From: Rhinopomastus cyanomelas
Lineage: Eukaryota > Chordata > Aves > Bucerotiformes > Rhinopomastidae
Assembly (NCBI GenBank): GCA_013400115.1
Contig: VXBP01007098.1
Coordinates: forward strand, 620,001-684,000
DNA length: 64,000 nt
Direction of reading: 5' to 3'
Within the stretch, counting starts at the first letter, position 1, and every line of letters begins with the position of its first letter. Of the stretch, positions 25,401-40,400 are shown one piece after another. The position numbers and the translations under genes were made by a program. The notes under the pieces are model-generated. The model was given only the letters and a program-made list of their open reading frames with translations, ran no database searches and was not told the origin of the DNA.

Positions 25401-28400
25401 AGTTGCTGTGGAAGTATTGTTTGATCATATCTGTCTTCAGGCTAAGCTTTGTTCGGTGGGTAGACCGTGCAATATTCACTGAAGGCAGAGTCAATTACAT
25501 TGGGGTTTTTTGGTTATTTTTTGCTTTGTAGACTTGTGCCTTTCTTACCACAGTATCTAAATTCTGAACTCAGTTCTCCAATCGTCAGGAATTAATAGGG
25601 TAAAGAATGTAAAAAAGTCTACTTAAACACCACACCCTTTTTTTTGTGAAGAACTTAATGTACAGAGTGCAATTACTGTTGACTCTGCTAAATGCTCAGC
25701 AGTCAGAGAAGGCCAGAAGCTGAATAGAATACTGTTTTAATAACTGAGGACACTAACTAGTGACCAACTAGAATAAGTCTGAGTTACTTTCCCATGAAAA
25801 CTCTGGTCTTAAACCAGGCAGAAATAACTCACTTATCCAGGGCATTGTTAACTTCACTGCCAAATTCTTCTTTCTAAAATCTTGTGTTTTAAGCTCATGG
25901 ATCTTCTTCCGCATCAAGTAAGTTTCTAAACTAAAAACTTTATCAGAATTATTTTTACAGTGGAAGTAGACAATTTGTGCTGTGTGTCAGCACAAATTAC
26001 AGATTTTTACCTGTTAGTTTCTACTTCAAATCTAGTGCCTCTGGTGTTAGTTTATTTACTTGAAACTAAAAAGCTGTGGTTAGTCACTGCTCTGTCTAAA
26101 AATTCTTTTTGGCAAATATATATAAAAGTAGTGCATCTTGGTTAGCATTGCTCTTGTTTGGATTAATTTTGTCACTACAATGTGATGCAGAAAGAATTTC
26201 ATTATCTTACTCAGTGTAATGAAGAAAAATTAACTGTATAATATCTTTTCATGATAGTAAAAGTAGCCATGTAGAAACTAAAAGCTGTCCTGCCCGTGGA
26301 GTAATACCAATCACCATATTTTTACTAGTTTCAGCTCTCAAACACCATGTGCTGTCTTCTTAGCATTTAAGTAGTTAGTGTATTTTTGAAAATGTGTTTA
26401 TACTTAGAAGCTAAAAAGACCTGTCAGAGGTAGTATTTTCCAAGAAGGCTTTCTGTGAAAATTTAGTTTCTTTCAGTCTCTGAAGAATTACCATGGATAC
26501 ATACTTGTATGGTTTATGTCCACCGAGGCTTGTGAAGATTTGTGGTCTTGTGGGGTTGTATTTTGGGACGTGCATTTCTGGAGTGGAAAACTCTATCCAG
26601 TTGTTCTGTTAAGAACACTGGAGAACAGTTGCAGAATTACTGCTTTTGTCAAAGAAATTTTCCATTAGCACTGTGTTCCTCTTTAATGATATCCCCTTTG
26701 GGCGTGTCAAAACAACTTTTTAGCAGTTAGTCATTTTGTGGTAACTGTTTTCTCCTATGTTCTTCACTTCCTACTTTATGGAATCACTTAGAGAACTTGG
26801 CAACTTTGATGCTGCTACAGAGAATTTCCAGAAGGCTTTGCTTCTAAATCAAAATCATGTTCAGACGTTACAGCTCAAAGGAATGATGCTTTATCATCAT
26901 GGTAGCTTAGATGAAGCACTAAAGAATTTTAAGGTAAGTAGGCCCTAAGCAAATACAAAATGAGAATGTTTTAACAAGGGCTGACATTCAACAAGTGAAA
27001 TAAAATGGACAAATGTTTAAGAGTTTTATTCCAAATATGCGTATGCCTTTGAACTAAAATTATTTTCTTGTGAAATCTGTACTCAAAGATGTATAAAACC
27101 TTACAACTTATTAATTAAAACGTGCAGTTCTGCTAAAATTAAGATACTTTCTCCATTTTAGGGATTTTTAAAACCAAGCTCTGGTTGAAATGTCTTAACC
27201 TGCTTGTTTTTTTTAACCCGGTAATTATGTTCGTGGTTTTTTTATACCTGACAGAAAGAGGAATGTAGTCTTTGTAAATTTAAGATTAAAATAAGAATAT
27301 TAAGTTCCTATACTTATCTAATTTTTCCGAGTTATTTTATATCTTCTGAAAAACACAGATAGCAGTGTCATTGAGTTTTTTAAAATGTGCATGTTTCCAT
27401 AGATAAACAAAATCTCACCTCCTTCTGTTGGCATCAAATATCAGCCTCATAATAATCAATAAATCAGCCTCATAATAATCTTTTCATGTGGCCTTCTCAC
27501 CAAACAGCTTGGTGTATTTGAAGATACTCATTCTCTTTGTTGATTTATGGGTGCTTCGGTCCTTTTAATCTCCTAGAGGTGTCTACAACTAGAACCATAC
27601 AATGAAGTGTGCCAGTACATGAAAGGTCTCAGCCACGTTGCAATGGGACAGTTTTATGAAGGCATAAAAGCTCAGACTAAAGTCATGTTAAATGAACCAC
27701 TACCAGGTCAGAAGGCCAGCCCAGAATATCTGAAAGTGAAATACCTCCGAGGTAAGTTGGAATTGTTTTTCTCTTGTAAAATTTTCTTAAATCTTTTGAG
27801 AACTCTAAAAGTAGAAGCATGCTTGTAGTTATGGCCATTTTTAAGAAACCATCCTACATTCTCATGAGCACTGTTGGCTATGTCTAAAAAATTTACGCTG
27901 AGTCTCATTTGTTCATACAATGAAAAACTAGGACTGCAAATGAAATTCACATTTCTGAATAATGGTAAAGAGGGCTTTGTTATAACTAAGTTTATTTCAA
28001 CTAAGTAGCTTGGAAATTAGCTAATAGCAAAATTAAATTAAGAGTAGCGACTCATTAAGTTATGTTGGATAACTGTCAAACACATAATCTGTTTTTCATT
28101 TTTATCTCATTACATAAGCAGGCTAATTATGCAAACAGTATTTAATTTTATTTATTTCCTCCAGAGTATTCTAGATACTTGCATGCACATTTGGATACCC
28201 CTCTTACAGAGTATAATGTTGATACAGACCTTCCTGGAAACTTCAAGGACCACTGGGCCAAAAATCTTCCTTTTCTGATAGAAAATTATGAAGAACAGCC
28301 AGGGTTGCAGCCACATATAAAGTGGGTCCTTTTTTATTTACTTTTTTAAAAGCCTACTCCAAATGTTTTTTTTCCAGTTGAGCTTTTTAAAGTGTTATTC

Positions 28401-31400
28401 TGACCATTGTAACAGTTTAATACTGTATGAAAGTGGAATTCCAGTGAGTGTAAATCCTTTTCGAAATCATAGGGGTTGGAGTTGCTTTAGCTCCTTCCTT
28501 TAGGAGGAAGGTGATTTCAGTCTACAAAGAGGGGGATTTGTTACCGTAAGTTTCAAAAATACGTAGCCCAAGAATAGGCAGCAATTTTTCCTGCTGTGAA
28601 CTAGTTTATAGAGATAGTTCCATGTATTCAGTTATCTATGTAAAATGAGTTCAAAATGTGTAGCTTTTTTGTATATGGAATAGAATCAACATTTTTAGCA
28701 CAAGATTTTATAGAATTACAAGAGAAATTATGGAATAAAGCTTTAGGTTTCTGTATGTAGTCTTTTCCTACATAATGTGCAAGTTCATCAGAGTGAGCGT
28801 AGCATTAGAGGATAATGTATTAACTGTGAACTACACTTAGTATCACTTACTATGAGCAAGTCTGGAGGTGAAAGACTGGTTGTGATGGCAATAAGAACTG
28901 TCATTGGATTCAGTAAAACCAAGGTTTCTTCTGTTGTAACCATGTAACTGCTTTGTAAGGTGTATGTTCAGCAGAGTCGGAGGATGAATGAGTCGGGGGT
29001 TGGACTCGATGATCTCTTGGGTCCCTTCCAACCCCTAACATCGTATGATCCTATGAGTGCTCTTTATACTGCTTTTAAGTATTTGTCACAAGCAGTATTG
29101 ATTAGCAGATAAACAAATCTGTTTTACAATTTGACTTTTTCTGCCAAGTTATGTCTGATGCTTGTTTTACTTCTCTGTAAGAGATGTGTTATTTCAGAAT
29201 TTTGAAAGCTATAAACCTGATGTGCAAGAACTCGTATGTGTGGCTGATCATCTGGGTTCCATGATGCAGTATGAAACACCAGGATTTCTTCCAAATAAAA
29301 GAATTCATAGAGGTATACTGAAAATTCTTGGTAAATTGCCGGGGGGGAACCCATCCACGTGGTGATAATTTACTGCTATACCTTTGCTCTGTGCTCTGTT
29401 CCTTTTAAATAGTTTCAAAATGAAAACAATCATTGCCTCAACAGTTTCTTCATCTGATTTGGGACTGGAAATCCCAATCTCCCAGATTTTATTAATGTTG
29501 GCAATACTTTTACTATAAGTATATCGCTTTTCCTGCTTCAGTTTACCCATCTGTGCAAAAAGGAGTGTTTGCTCTGACTGGGTGTTTTTGTCTGTCCCAT
29601 ACTCTGCCTCCTCCAACCTCAGCAATGGGATTGGCCACTCTAGAAGTGATGCAGGCTGTGCAGCGGACCTGGGCAAACTCAAAAGTTCGAATGAATGGAA
29701 AAACCAGACTGATGCAATGGAGAGATATGTTTGACATCGCTGTGAAGTGGCGAAGGTAATGATAAAGGAAGAGAGAGAATGAGCCTGACGTTGCTTCAGT
29801 TAACCAAAGGGCTGTTGTCAGAGTAGAAAAGGAGCACTTGATACTACTGCTCTGTAACTAGCAAGAGTGCTGATAAAAGGATAGTGTAGGTACAAGAAAT
29901 GCACTTCTGAAAATACTCCCATTTTTCTTTTTTTTGTGTTAAAAGAGGGAAAAAGTTGGAAATAGTATTTATGATTGAGTCCAAGCTGTGGAAGACCGTA
30001 GGATACATTGCATCTTGGGTTGACAAAAACTGATGGCTTCAAAGTCCAGCAACATAAAATACTTATCAGCTGGTTTGTTGGGTTGTCTTGTTCTTTTATA
30101 AGAAGCTCATACGTGTGTTTGAAAAAAAGTTCTTTTTTGTGATCTCTGAATTCTAGCTTTTACCTAAAATCATTCTTTGTGAACAAAGCTCAATAAAAAA
30201 TAGTACATGGAGTGAAATGTGTGCCAATATTAATGTCATTTGTCTTTGCAGGATAGCTGATCCTGATCAGCCTGTGCTTTGGTTGGATCAAATGCCTGCT
30301 CGAAGCCTTAGCAGAGGTTTCAATAATCACATTAACTTAATCAGGTACACGAGTTTTACCAAACAGCCTTCTCCACACACTAAGGGATTGTTCCAAAACT
30401 TAATGGCCGTTCGTGAAACAGCGTATTACAGTATTGAATGTATATGGGCTTACTGGTTTGTTTTAAAATTAATTTTCTGTGTTTTAATAGAACACTTGTG
30501 CACCTCAAATTTTCCTTCATGACATTTCCTCTTTTTTCCTGAATTTCAGTAGTGTGACTGAGTTATAGGGTGACCTAACCAAGTTCCAGAAGGTGCACAT
30601 TTTGATGTGCTGTTTTTAATTCCCAAATAATCGATCTTTTACATTTAAGGTAAAGTTCATCACAGCTGCAATTGTTGCTGCTTCTCAAGGATGGTGACAG
30701 CATTAATGAAACTGTTCTATTAGCTTTAATACCAGTTTATAATAGAGAGGAAAATCACAGGTCTTTCAGTTGTCTTCAAGGCAGGCAAAAGTAAAGCAAA
30801 AGCTTCAAAATAAGTATCCTGTGAGAGGTAACAGTTGCACCTTCAAACAAAGGTAAAATTTAAGAGATTCAACCACTGTTGTACGTTCCATCTTCTCCCG
30901 TGCTGCAAAACTCAGTGCTGTCTGTTGTCATGACAGTGCCACCTCCTGTGAGGTGGTAGAAATCTGAGACGATGTGGCAACATCACTGTCAATCACAGGA
31001 GCAGAGTGTGTTTGTGTAAGTAAAAATGTAGCCAGGTTTCATCTTCTTTCCCTTTTTTTGGTCTTCCCCATGGGAAATATTTACTCTTTGATCTGCTATT
31101 CTGCTTTTATATCTTTTTCTTTTTAGAGAAGCTGTGTGGAAGAAAGATAAGGGAAGCAAAGCTTTCTCAAGAATTATTACAGGCAGAGAAAAACAGTGAT
31201 ATTCTAGTGTTCTCTTAGGCTGATTAGAATTTGTCTACGCTCTCGCTTGTTTCCACTCTGTGGAACGGACCATAGTAGCCACTGCTTTACTTTAGAGAGT
31301 GGTTACCATGCAGTGTTAAACTCCAATGCAGTTGCTTTGCAGAATGTGCTGATTCTTGAACAGACCTGTGATCAGACTTCTGTCTTGCCTTAAGCTGTTA

Positions 31401-34400
31401 CATTTGGGTTCTGAGATCTGTCCATCTCTCCTGCTGCTGATTTTCTTTTATCACATGTATAATGGAGCAGAAACCACAGTCATCTGCACTTAGAGACAAG
31501 GATATTTCCCCATACTTCATCTGTTTCTTCCTAGTTTTGTTTTAAATGTGAGAACAAAAGCTTCATTTCTGGGTTGTGCAGAAGGACATTTGTGTAACAA
31601 TGCTTGATTACCATGCTGAAAATAGCATTGAACATTTAATCTGGGAAAACGTGTCTTGGGATCATACAGGATCTCCAGCAGCAACATTTTGCACTGGCCA
31701 AGTACTTGTTTTCCTCTCATCAGAGAATGGTAGCAGAGCTCATTATGTCCTATGTGCTTTCAGAGATCTGAAGTAAGCTTCATGAGTATTCAGAATGGTG
31801 GGCTCACAGTTAATCAAATTCTAACCTTTGGTTTAGTCTGTCTTTATTTTGGTGATCCCATCAGCATTTTGGTCATGCTTCTTTTGATAGGTAGGTAGGG
31901 GTTTTGTGAAAATGATTGATGTGACACTTTTTGGGGAGGTGCAATAGATTTGAAGCAGCCTAAATACCTCTGCTGCAAAAGCTGATCATACTTTAGTGCT
32001 GGGTGGTGACTGCATCCTTTTTGATTCTGAACCCATTCTAAGAATCACAGAACTATAGAATCACTTAGGTTGGAAAAGACCTTTGAAGATCATTGAGTCC
32101 AGATATTAACCCAGCTGTTCCAAGTCTGCTCCTAAATCATGTCCCTAAGCTCCAGATCTACATGACTTTTAAACACTTTCAGTTACTACTTCAGTCGTTC
32201 TTCATCTCAAGGAGTAGTTGCTTGCATNTAACAGATCTAGTCATGATGAGCTCAAGCAGTCTTTAGAACTTTTGTTCTAAACTACTCACCAGTAATTTCT
32301 GTGTGTAAAAAAAATAGTTTATTTTAATAATTTATTTTTAATAATATATTTTAACATTTTCTTTACTTGTAATTCTTTACATTTGAAGTCCACTACTGTT
32401 CAGTGATTCCTGTCAAACGAGCCTTGTCATGGAGGTGCTAGCCGTAGAATAGTTCAGGTTGGAAAAGACCCTTAAGATCATCAAGTCCAACCATTAACCC
32501 AGCTCTCCTAAGCCTACTCCTAAACCCTGTCCCTGAGCTCCATACGTACACGACTTTTAAACACATCCACGGCTGTTGATCCAGCCCTCTCCCTGGGCAG
32601 CCTGTTCCAAGGTCTGATGGCCTTTTCAATAAAGAAATTTTCCCTAATGTCCAACCTAAACATCCCCTGTCACAACTTGAGGCCATTTTCTTATTCTGTC
32701 ACTTGTTACTTGTGGGAGGAGACCAACCTCCACCTCTCCACAACCTCCTTTCAGCCATAATAAGGATTTTGCTAAACATTAATGATATATTCAGTATTCT
32801 TTTAAAAATAATGAAAATGCTGTGTAAAGCAATGCTACTTCTGATTGCTTGGTGGTAGTGCTTAATAAACAAGGAGAAAGAACAGAAATGGATGCAAAGC
32901 GTTTCTGACCACCCACCAAAAGACTTCTTGGTGCTGCTCCTTGATGGCTGTTAAGAGTGACAGCTCTGATGTGGGTGTATTCTCCAAGATGCCATTAGAG
33001 GAAGGTTCAGTTCCTTATACTGACATGCTTCTGCCTGTTGTACAGATATCTTTTTTTAATACAGATGGAAAATGATGGGACGTACAACAAGGGCAAATTA
33101 TGTGTATGGGTTTATCTTCATCCTTCTGCTTTCCCCACCTTCCTTTCCTGTGTGCAGATATGTGTTCTAATTCTGTTTAGTTTTTGAAGACTTACGTTGT
33201 CTGAAACTAGTGTGAGGCTGTAGAGTCAGACATTCGACAGGGACTTAAGCTGCCAAAAATCACTTAAATTGAGATGTACACACCTTCCTGTGATTGACAA
33301 TGGTTTTGCTTCCTCAAGAGACCAATAACATTTGCTTTATAAAATCTTGTTTTGTAGACTGGGAGAGGAGGAACGACTGTGCAAATGCAGTGATGGTATG
33401 TAACTTTTCCTCTGAGTGGTTAGAATCCTAGCAGGTTTCTACCAAATTTTAAGTGTTTTGGTTGGTTCTTTTTTTTAGTCGTCCAAGGGGGAAAAATAAC
33501 CTTTTTGTGGTTTTCTTTAACACCTACTCTTTGTAACTGCTAGGAGTTAAAGCAAAATTGATTGGAGGTAGAGAGTTGTAGGTGAATAAAGAAAATTGTG
33601 TGTGGAATGTCAGAGCAGGTCAGCACATAGATTGGCAAATATATAAAGTGGAGAGTTGTTTTGTGACGTAAATCTGTGTACAGACTGAAAACTCTCTCCT
33701 GGCTCTGCAATATTTATGAGTGTAAATAACTTTCTGGGAAAGATGATATTCCTGTACAAGTTCATAATATATAAGAAAGATGTGCTGGACATGGGCACAC
33801 TGAAAATTGAGGTTATTCAGAGAACAACAGTAATGATCCATGAGCTTTTGCGAATTCACTAGGGAATCTATATTCAAAATGGGGGATGTGCAGTTCACTT
33901 CAGACAAACCTCTGGATCTTTTCTTTAGCTTACAATGCATCTGTGGATAAAATTCTGTGAAATACTGATATTTGTGTCTCTGAAATGTTAAGCAGAAAAA
34001 AAAAGATTTTTAAAAAACTCTTTTATTTTCTTTGTAGGGGACAGGTCATTAACATGCGATACCTGGAATATTTTGAGAAAATTCTTCATTTTATCAAAGA
34101 TAGGATCCTTGTTTATCACGGGTAAAATACTGATTTTTTTTTTTTTTTTTCCTGCTTCACTCCTCTGGTGATAATTTGAAATGTAGGTAGTATTTATTTC
34201 AGAAATTTGGAGGGATATGTCTTAATTTTACTAAGTTCTCATTTTGTTAGTACTATAGTTATTTTCTGTTGGAAAAGCAAAACTCTCTTCACTACCACAT
34301 GAAAAACCTAAACTAATAGAAAAAATGCCTTGTAAGTTGCAGTATACCTAGAAGCTAACAGTGGTGTAGAATTTGTACCCACAGTTTTGGCATGAGTGGG

Positions 34401-37400
34401 TCTCAGTTCTTTCTCAAATAGAATTTATTCAAGATGTTTGGGATCCTCCTGGTAGAATAGAGCACAGCCCCTCTGAATATTGAGATTAATTTATTAAACA
34501 AGAGTGAGAAAAGAAGACACGGAAGGTAATTTTAATTGAAAATAGTATTTGACAAGTAAATTTAAAGGAGCAGATAATCTTTTCTACCTGGTAAACTGAT
34601 GAATTGGTAGACTTTGTGGTGGAAGGGAAGGCAGGGGTAGAATGTTGCATGAAAGTATGTGTATTAAACTGAACATTGATGTTGACATCTATTTCAAACT
34701 TTGGTAGTTTTCCTATGAGTGAAAACATCTTCACCTCATGTGCATCATTTGTAGCAATAGCAGCAGTTTTCTGATAATATTAAAAATTAATAAACTAGTT
34801 TATTTTTGAACCCTCCAATTTTTCTTTGGCCTGGTAAATTATATTAAATATTGTTTTGTTTTTCAGTCTCATTATTCGACTGAAATATAAAAAAGTGACA
34901 CTGCAGAAAATTCTTATAACAGCTTAAAACTTTTATGTTATAGAATGTTCATTATGTTTGCCGAAAAGACACAGGTTGTGTAGTAACAGAAGGCTGTTTT
35001 CTATTGGGAGAATGTTTGTTCAGAGAGAGCCAGAAGTGTTTGATCTTAAAACAGAGATGTTTGTGCTGTGAATTTGAAAATAATTCTGTTCTTAAAAATC
35101 TGGGTACAGTACTTAATAAAGATTAGAGCACTTGTTCAATAGGTTTCTTTATGGTTCAGCTCTGCCTGCGTTTGCATTATTTGCAGACCTTTAAGGCTAC
35201 ACAGATATGTGTATTTTCAGAAGAAATTTCTAACAGTAGATCTACTCTTCCATCTTTGCTCATCAACAACTGTCTGCCCATGCACTCACACAAACACTGT
35301 TTAATGCTTTAGTGGCCAACAGCTAATGAATAAGTTGAAGGTGGGGTTTGAAGCTGAAAAGAAATATGGCTAATCAGACTAAAGCTAGATGGATTTCCAG
35401 AAATGCCATATCTATTCGTTGCAATTCCATATTTAATTTTTTTCTCAGTGCAAATAATCCAAAAGGACTATTAGAAGTTCGAGAAGCATTGGAAAAAGTA
35501 CATAAAGTAGAAGATCTTCTTCCCATAATGAAGGTAAATCAAAGAAAAAACTTTAAAAAAAAATAGTAAACCATACACAATGGTTGTATTTAGAGGAACT
35601 GGCCATCTTCCCAGAATATAAACTTAAAATGTGTAACTGGACAGGCTAACACAAATCTGCACGTGTAGGGTATGACTTTCCCTCTGATGTATGTAGATGT
35701 GTGATGTAGATTTGAAAGGCTTGAGTGGTAAAGAAATGACAGGAAAACAATCTGTGTATGTGAACCTTTGAGGTCAGCCTTATCAACCCAGGGGGTTTGT
35801 GGTCACATCCCCTATAACAGGCTGACAGTGTGTCTGTACAGTTGGAAGAAAAAGATTGAAGATGTTGTCTTAAAGACTAGGAAGATGGAAGCTGGTCAGT
35901 ACATGGTGGGACTGGTAGGAAATGGGGCAATAGTTACTCTTAGCAACTGGTTGCTAATCTGTAGTGAAATCTTAGTTCAAATTTGTTTTATGACATTCTT
36001 CCAAAGCACAAGAATGGGCAAACCTACAGGTTTTATTCTTGCTAGTGGTGGTCTTCAAAGGACTTTGGATATATGATGTGCAAAATGATTTAAAATCTTT
36101 AACTAATAAGGCTTGAGTTGGATTTAAGTAAAAGCTCTTCCTCCCACTCCCCAAATTAATCTAGGATGGGATGGGCAGCATTTGGGTTTGGGGAACCAGT
36201 GTTACAACGTATGTATTTTTAAAGGATTGGACAGGATTTTATTTGGAAAGAAACAATCAGTCTTAATAGAGACAGTCTCATTGCTTGCTTACCAGGCGTG
36301 TCTGCATTGCAATTTCATGCCTCTGCAAAGCCAAAAGATCGCTGTAGAAAAGAGCTCTGTGAAGACATGTTGCTGCTAATACTGACAGCCTTGGTTTGGA
36401 TTTGTTGATAGGAGGGGTAATGTGCACTTACTTGTGCATTACACAATCTTTACAGAAGCTACATTTCTCAAGCACTAAATTTTTCTGTGGAATTTTGAAA
36501 TATTACTAATATAAGTGTCTTCGAAGCACTACCACAATTTTGGAGGTCCTTTTGATATTACTGTCTTGTTCCTGGCCTTAAGATGAAGCCAAGTGGGTGC
36601 TAACTAAATATAAACAGGAACTTGTGATGAAGTAATAGTGGATAGCCAATTAAGTGTTCCCTGTGACATACAAATGTGCAAATAGGCTCCCACAGAGCAC
36701 CTAATATGGCTACTGTTGAATTATAGACTAGAAAAATGCTATTAGTGGAGTTAAAAATAAAGGGTGTTCTAAGAGGATGATGAAAATATATAAACATAGT
36801 GGACTGTACGTGACTTATTTCAAAATAAATGTCTTAACTGGCAGCAAATACCCTTCCTGGTTTTCATAACTTGTACATTTTGCTCTAATTTGAATCTCCT
36901 GTGTCCTATTCCAGCCTGTATAGAAATGGAATGCTGCCTCTCACTAGAGGCTTTCAGATTTGTTTCTTTAAAATAGATGGAGATTCTCTTTAGGCAAAAC
37001 ATTCTGAATCACAAGTTCTGTCTTAAAATAAATAATTGCCTGAGTAACTCATTCAACACTATTGCACAATAGTCATTAACAGTGCCAGTATAAAATGAAT
37101 GTCTGCTAATATTGATGTCACTTGGTTATTTGGGTAGCTGGGGAATGTTATATGTCAAAAGCTGGGATTTTGGCTTTACTTGAATCAAGTTTTGCCTACA
37201 GAACTCTTTGGTTTATATAACTCGTTGGCTACAGTATTAGTTAGATAATGTAGCCTTGTAAAATTCATTGGTATTTTTCTTTCTGATGAGGATAAACATT
37301 AGTTGAAACTGGATCACACTCAAGATATTGCTGCTGTGAGCTGTATTCTGGAATCCACACTTAGGCTAATGCAGCTACTTGTTAGTGTAAACACAGAGCA

Positions 37401-40400
37401 GGCTCTCAGATTCCTGCTTTACATTTACATTGCTACACCACAAGGATGTTATTGAACATACAACTCTGGGTTAAATCTGTACAACTTAAACTGCTTTGTA
37501 CAGAAGCTTTGCATAAACAGTGCCACTTTCTAGTCACTATATAAGGTTCAATGTCATATGCCTCATTCAGTATTTAAAGTTTCAGTAGGAAACAAAGGAT
37601 AGATTTAAAAATGTGATTGACAGTTATTCTTTGTCCTGTTCACTCAGTGTTCTTTCATTTTTACTCTGTGTATTTTAGGTGTTTAGGTAAGCAGTCTGTC
37701 TCTCTTCATTCTAATACTACTTTTTGTTTTCTTCTTTTGAAAGCAGTTTAACAGTAAAACAAGAGATGGGTTTACCGTGAACACAAAAGTACCCAGCCTC
37801 AAGGATCAAGGGAAAGAATATGATGGGTTCACAATTACAATCACAGGAGATAAGTATGTTTGCTATTTTTGAGAATTTGAGCACATTAAGTGATGATGAA
37901 TTCACAGAATCATTAGGGATTAGAAGGGACCTCGAAAGATCATCCAGTCCAATCCCTCTGACACAGCAGGATCACCTAGACCAAGCTGGACAGGAACACA
38001 TCCAGGCGGGTCTTAAACGTCTCCAGTGAAGGAGACTCCACAACCCCCCTGGGCAGCCTGTTCCAGTGCTCTGTCACCCTCACTGGGAAGAAGTTCCTTC
38101 TGATATTTATGTGGAACCTCCTATATTCCAGCAATTAATTTTCTCAAATGCCATTTTTGCATGCAGAATATGGGTTTTGTTGCATTTTCTCAAATAACTA
38201 AAAAACTGTGTTATTTTGAGGACTTCTGAGACATGTTGTGTTTCTTAATAAGGAGAAAATATGGATAACACTGATGGAACAGGCCCAGTTGAGAGCATTC
38301 TCTTAACGTGTGGCACAAGAGAGAAACTTTGTTATTCATCTTAGACCATAAAATGCAAAAGGAGATAAAAAATGGAAACCAAGTCTTTATATACTCAAAA
38401 GTCCTGAATTAAAAGGAAATTTCTGTAAGAATGGAAGAGAACCTCTTCCTGTTTGGGTAGTACCTGAATGTATCAGGATATATTCAGGAGACTTTGGGCC
38501 ACTCTTTGGGTGTGACATTAAATGTCTCACTTTATGGATACTGGCTCCTTGTCTTCTTGAAGTATAGGCATTACTTTAAAGCTCAGAAGCTCTGTCCTGC
38601 AACTAACCACAGACGCTGGCTTGCGGGATTTAAAACACTAAACATTGGAATTTTTCCTAAAATTTGTGTATCTGGAAACCAAACTTTTCTTCTAAAATGT
38701 TAACCTGTCCCTTGGGTTTTAATATTACATTCTAAATCATGGGCCTGTACATAGTGAAATGCTATTAAATTCATGACGTCGCTGTTCTGGGGAAAATAGT
38801 TCAGTGTCAGTAAAGCGGTCTGGCTTTGTTCTGCACAAACTTTGTTCTGTGTCACTCAGTGCCTGATGATCCATACTTTGCAACTGTGCTTTTAGACCAA
38901 AACACTTTCATATTGGAAGTTTAAAAGTTAACTACACTTCACATTCTATACCACCTCAAGCCCACTAAGGTGTCTAAATTGTAGGTAAAATGTAAAAAAT
39001 AAAGAAATTTTAAGTGGTACATGAGTACTTGTCAGGTATGGAAATACTTATTCTGAGATCAGGCAGCAGTCTCTGTATTATTTCAGACAAACTTAAAATG
39101 TGTCAACATTTTAAAATCAGTTTTGTTTTTTCAAATAGGTGGGAGGTACACATAATGTGCTTAAGGAAAAATGATAGGGTAAAGGTTATGATGTGACCTT
39201 AAACTGTAGCACATTTGTGATTTATCAAGGATATTGGATTATGCCATTGTGTTCAAAATATTTCTTGCATCCTTTTTTATTCCATCTGCTTCATAGAGTG
39301 GGGAACATACTATTTTCAGTAGAAACTCAGACAACAGAAGAGAGAACACAGTTGTACCATGCAGAAATAGATGCACTATATAAGGATCTAACAGCCAAAG
39401 GAAAAATTCTAATTCTCTCTGCAGAGCTGGGGGTAAGGATGTTTTAATAGAAAAGTTATTAGTTCCGTGATAAAATTCTATTATGTTCTTATACCCTCTG
39501 TTTAGCAGTCACTCTTCTAATAATTTTTGTCACAGATCTTAATAAAATCCACCGTTGCTTATTCCTAATGGTGACAAATATCCCAAGTAGTTGCTATATT
39601 TGTTTGTTTCTTTAACATTTCCTGTGTTTTGCTGCTGAAGTACAGTCAACAAGGTCTCAATAAAGCAATGTGATCTTCCCCCCTTTTATTTTCTGAATCT
39701 GTGTTCAGTTTCATCCTTATAAGCATGGCTTAGGCTTTGGCTCAGGGTAACGTAGAAGATGAGAAGTAACATGCATTCATGACAGGCCCTGGAACTGTGT
39801 GTTGATTTGTGTTGCAATAAGAATCTGAGTACATTTGAGCTTGTGTTTTCCTTTTTTCATCCTTTAACACTGTGTAGGTAAATTGCGTTTCACCTAAATT
39901 TTAAAGATACAGCAAAATAATTTGTTTAAGCATCAGATGTCAACATCTCAGCTGGACATTTTTCGCATTGGGAATGGTTCTTAAAAAAAAACAACCCAAG
40001 AATCACAATCCTGTAAGAATTTCTACAGTATATGTTCCTTTATGTGGTATTACCTGGCCATTAAACTGTCTCTAATTCAGGGTTTTTCTCCTCTTGCTTA
40101 GGAAGTAGATGCTGTTTGCAACCTGATCTTGTCATTAGTTTATTACTTCTATAATTTAATGCCACTTTCAAGAGGATCTAGGTTAGTAATTGTTTTTATC
40201 ATGTCTGTTTATTTGGCTGCATGTTGTAAAATGCACATATGTTGTAGTATCTTGACGTATTATTTAAAGTATAAAAAAAAATGCTGAAAAGGTTTTGGGT
40301 TGAGCTGTGCATGCTGCCATCACAATGAGTACTGAGTACTGTCTTGCAAGCTAGTTTCTAGTTGCTGATGGTAACTATTCACAGGCTGCATGCATATTGA

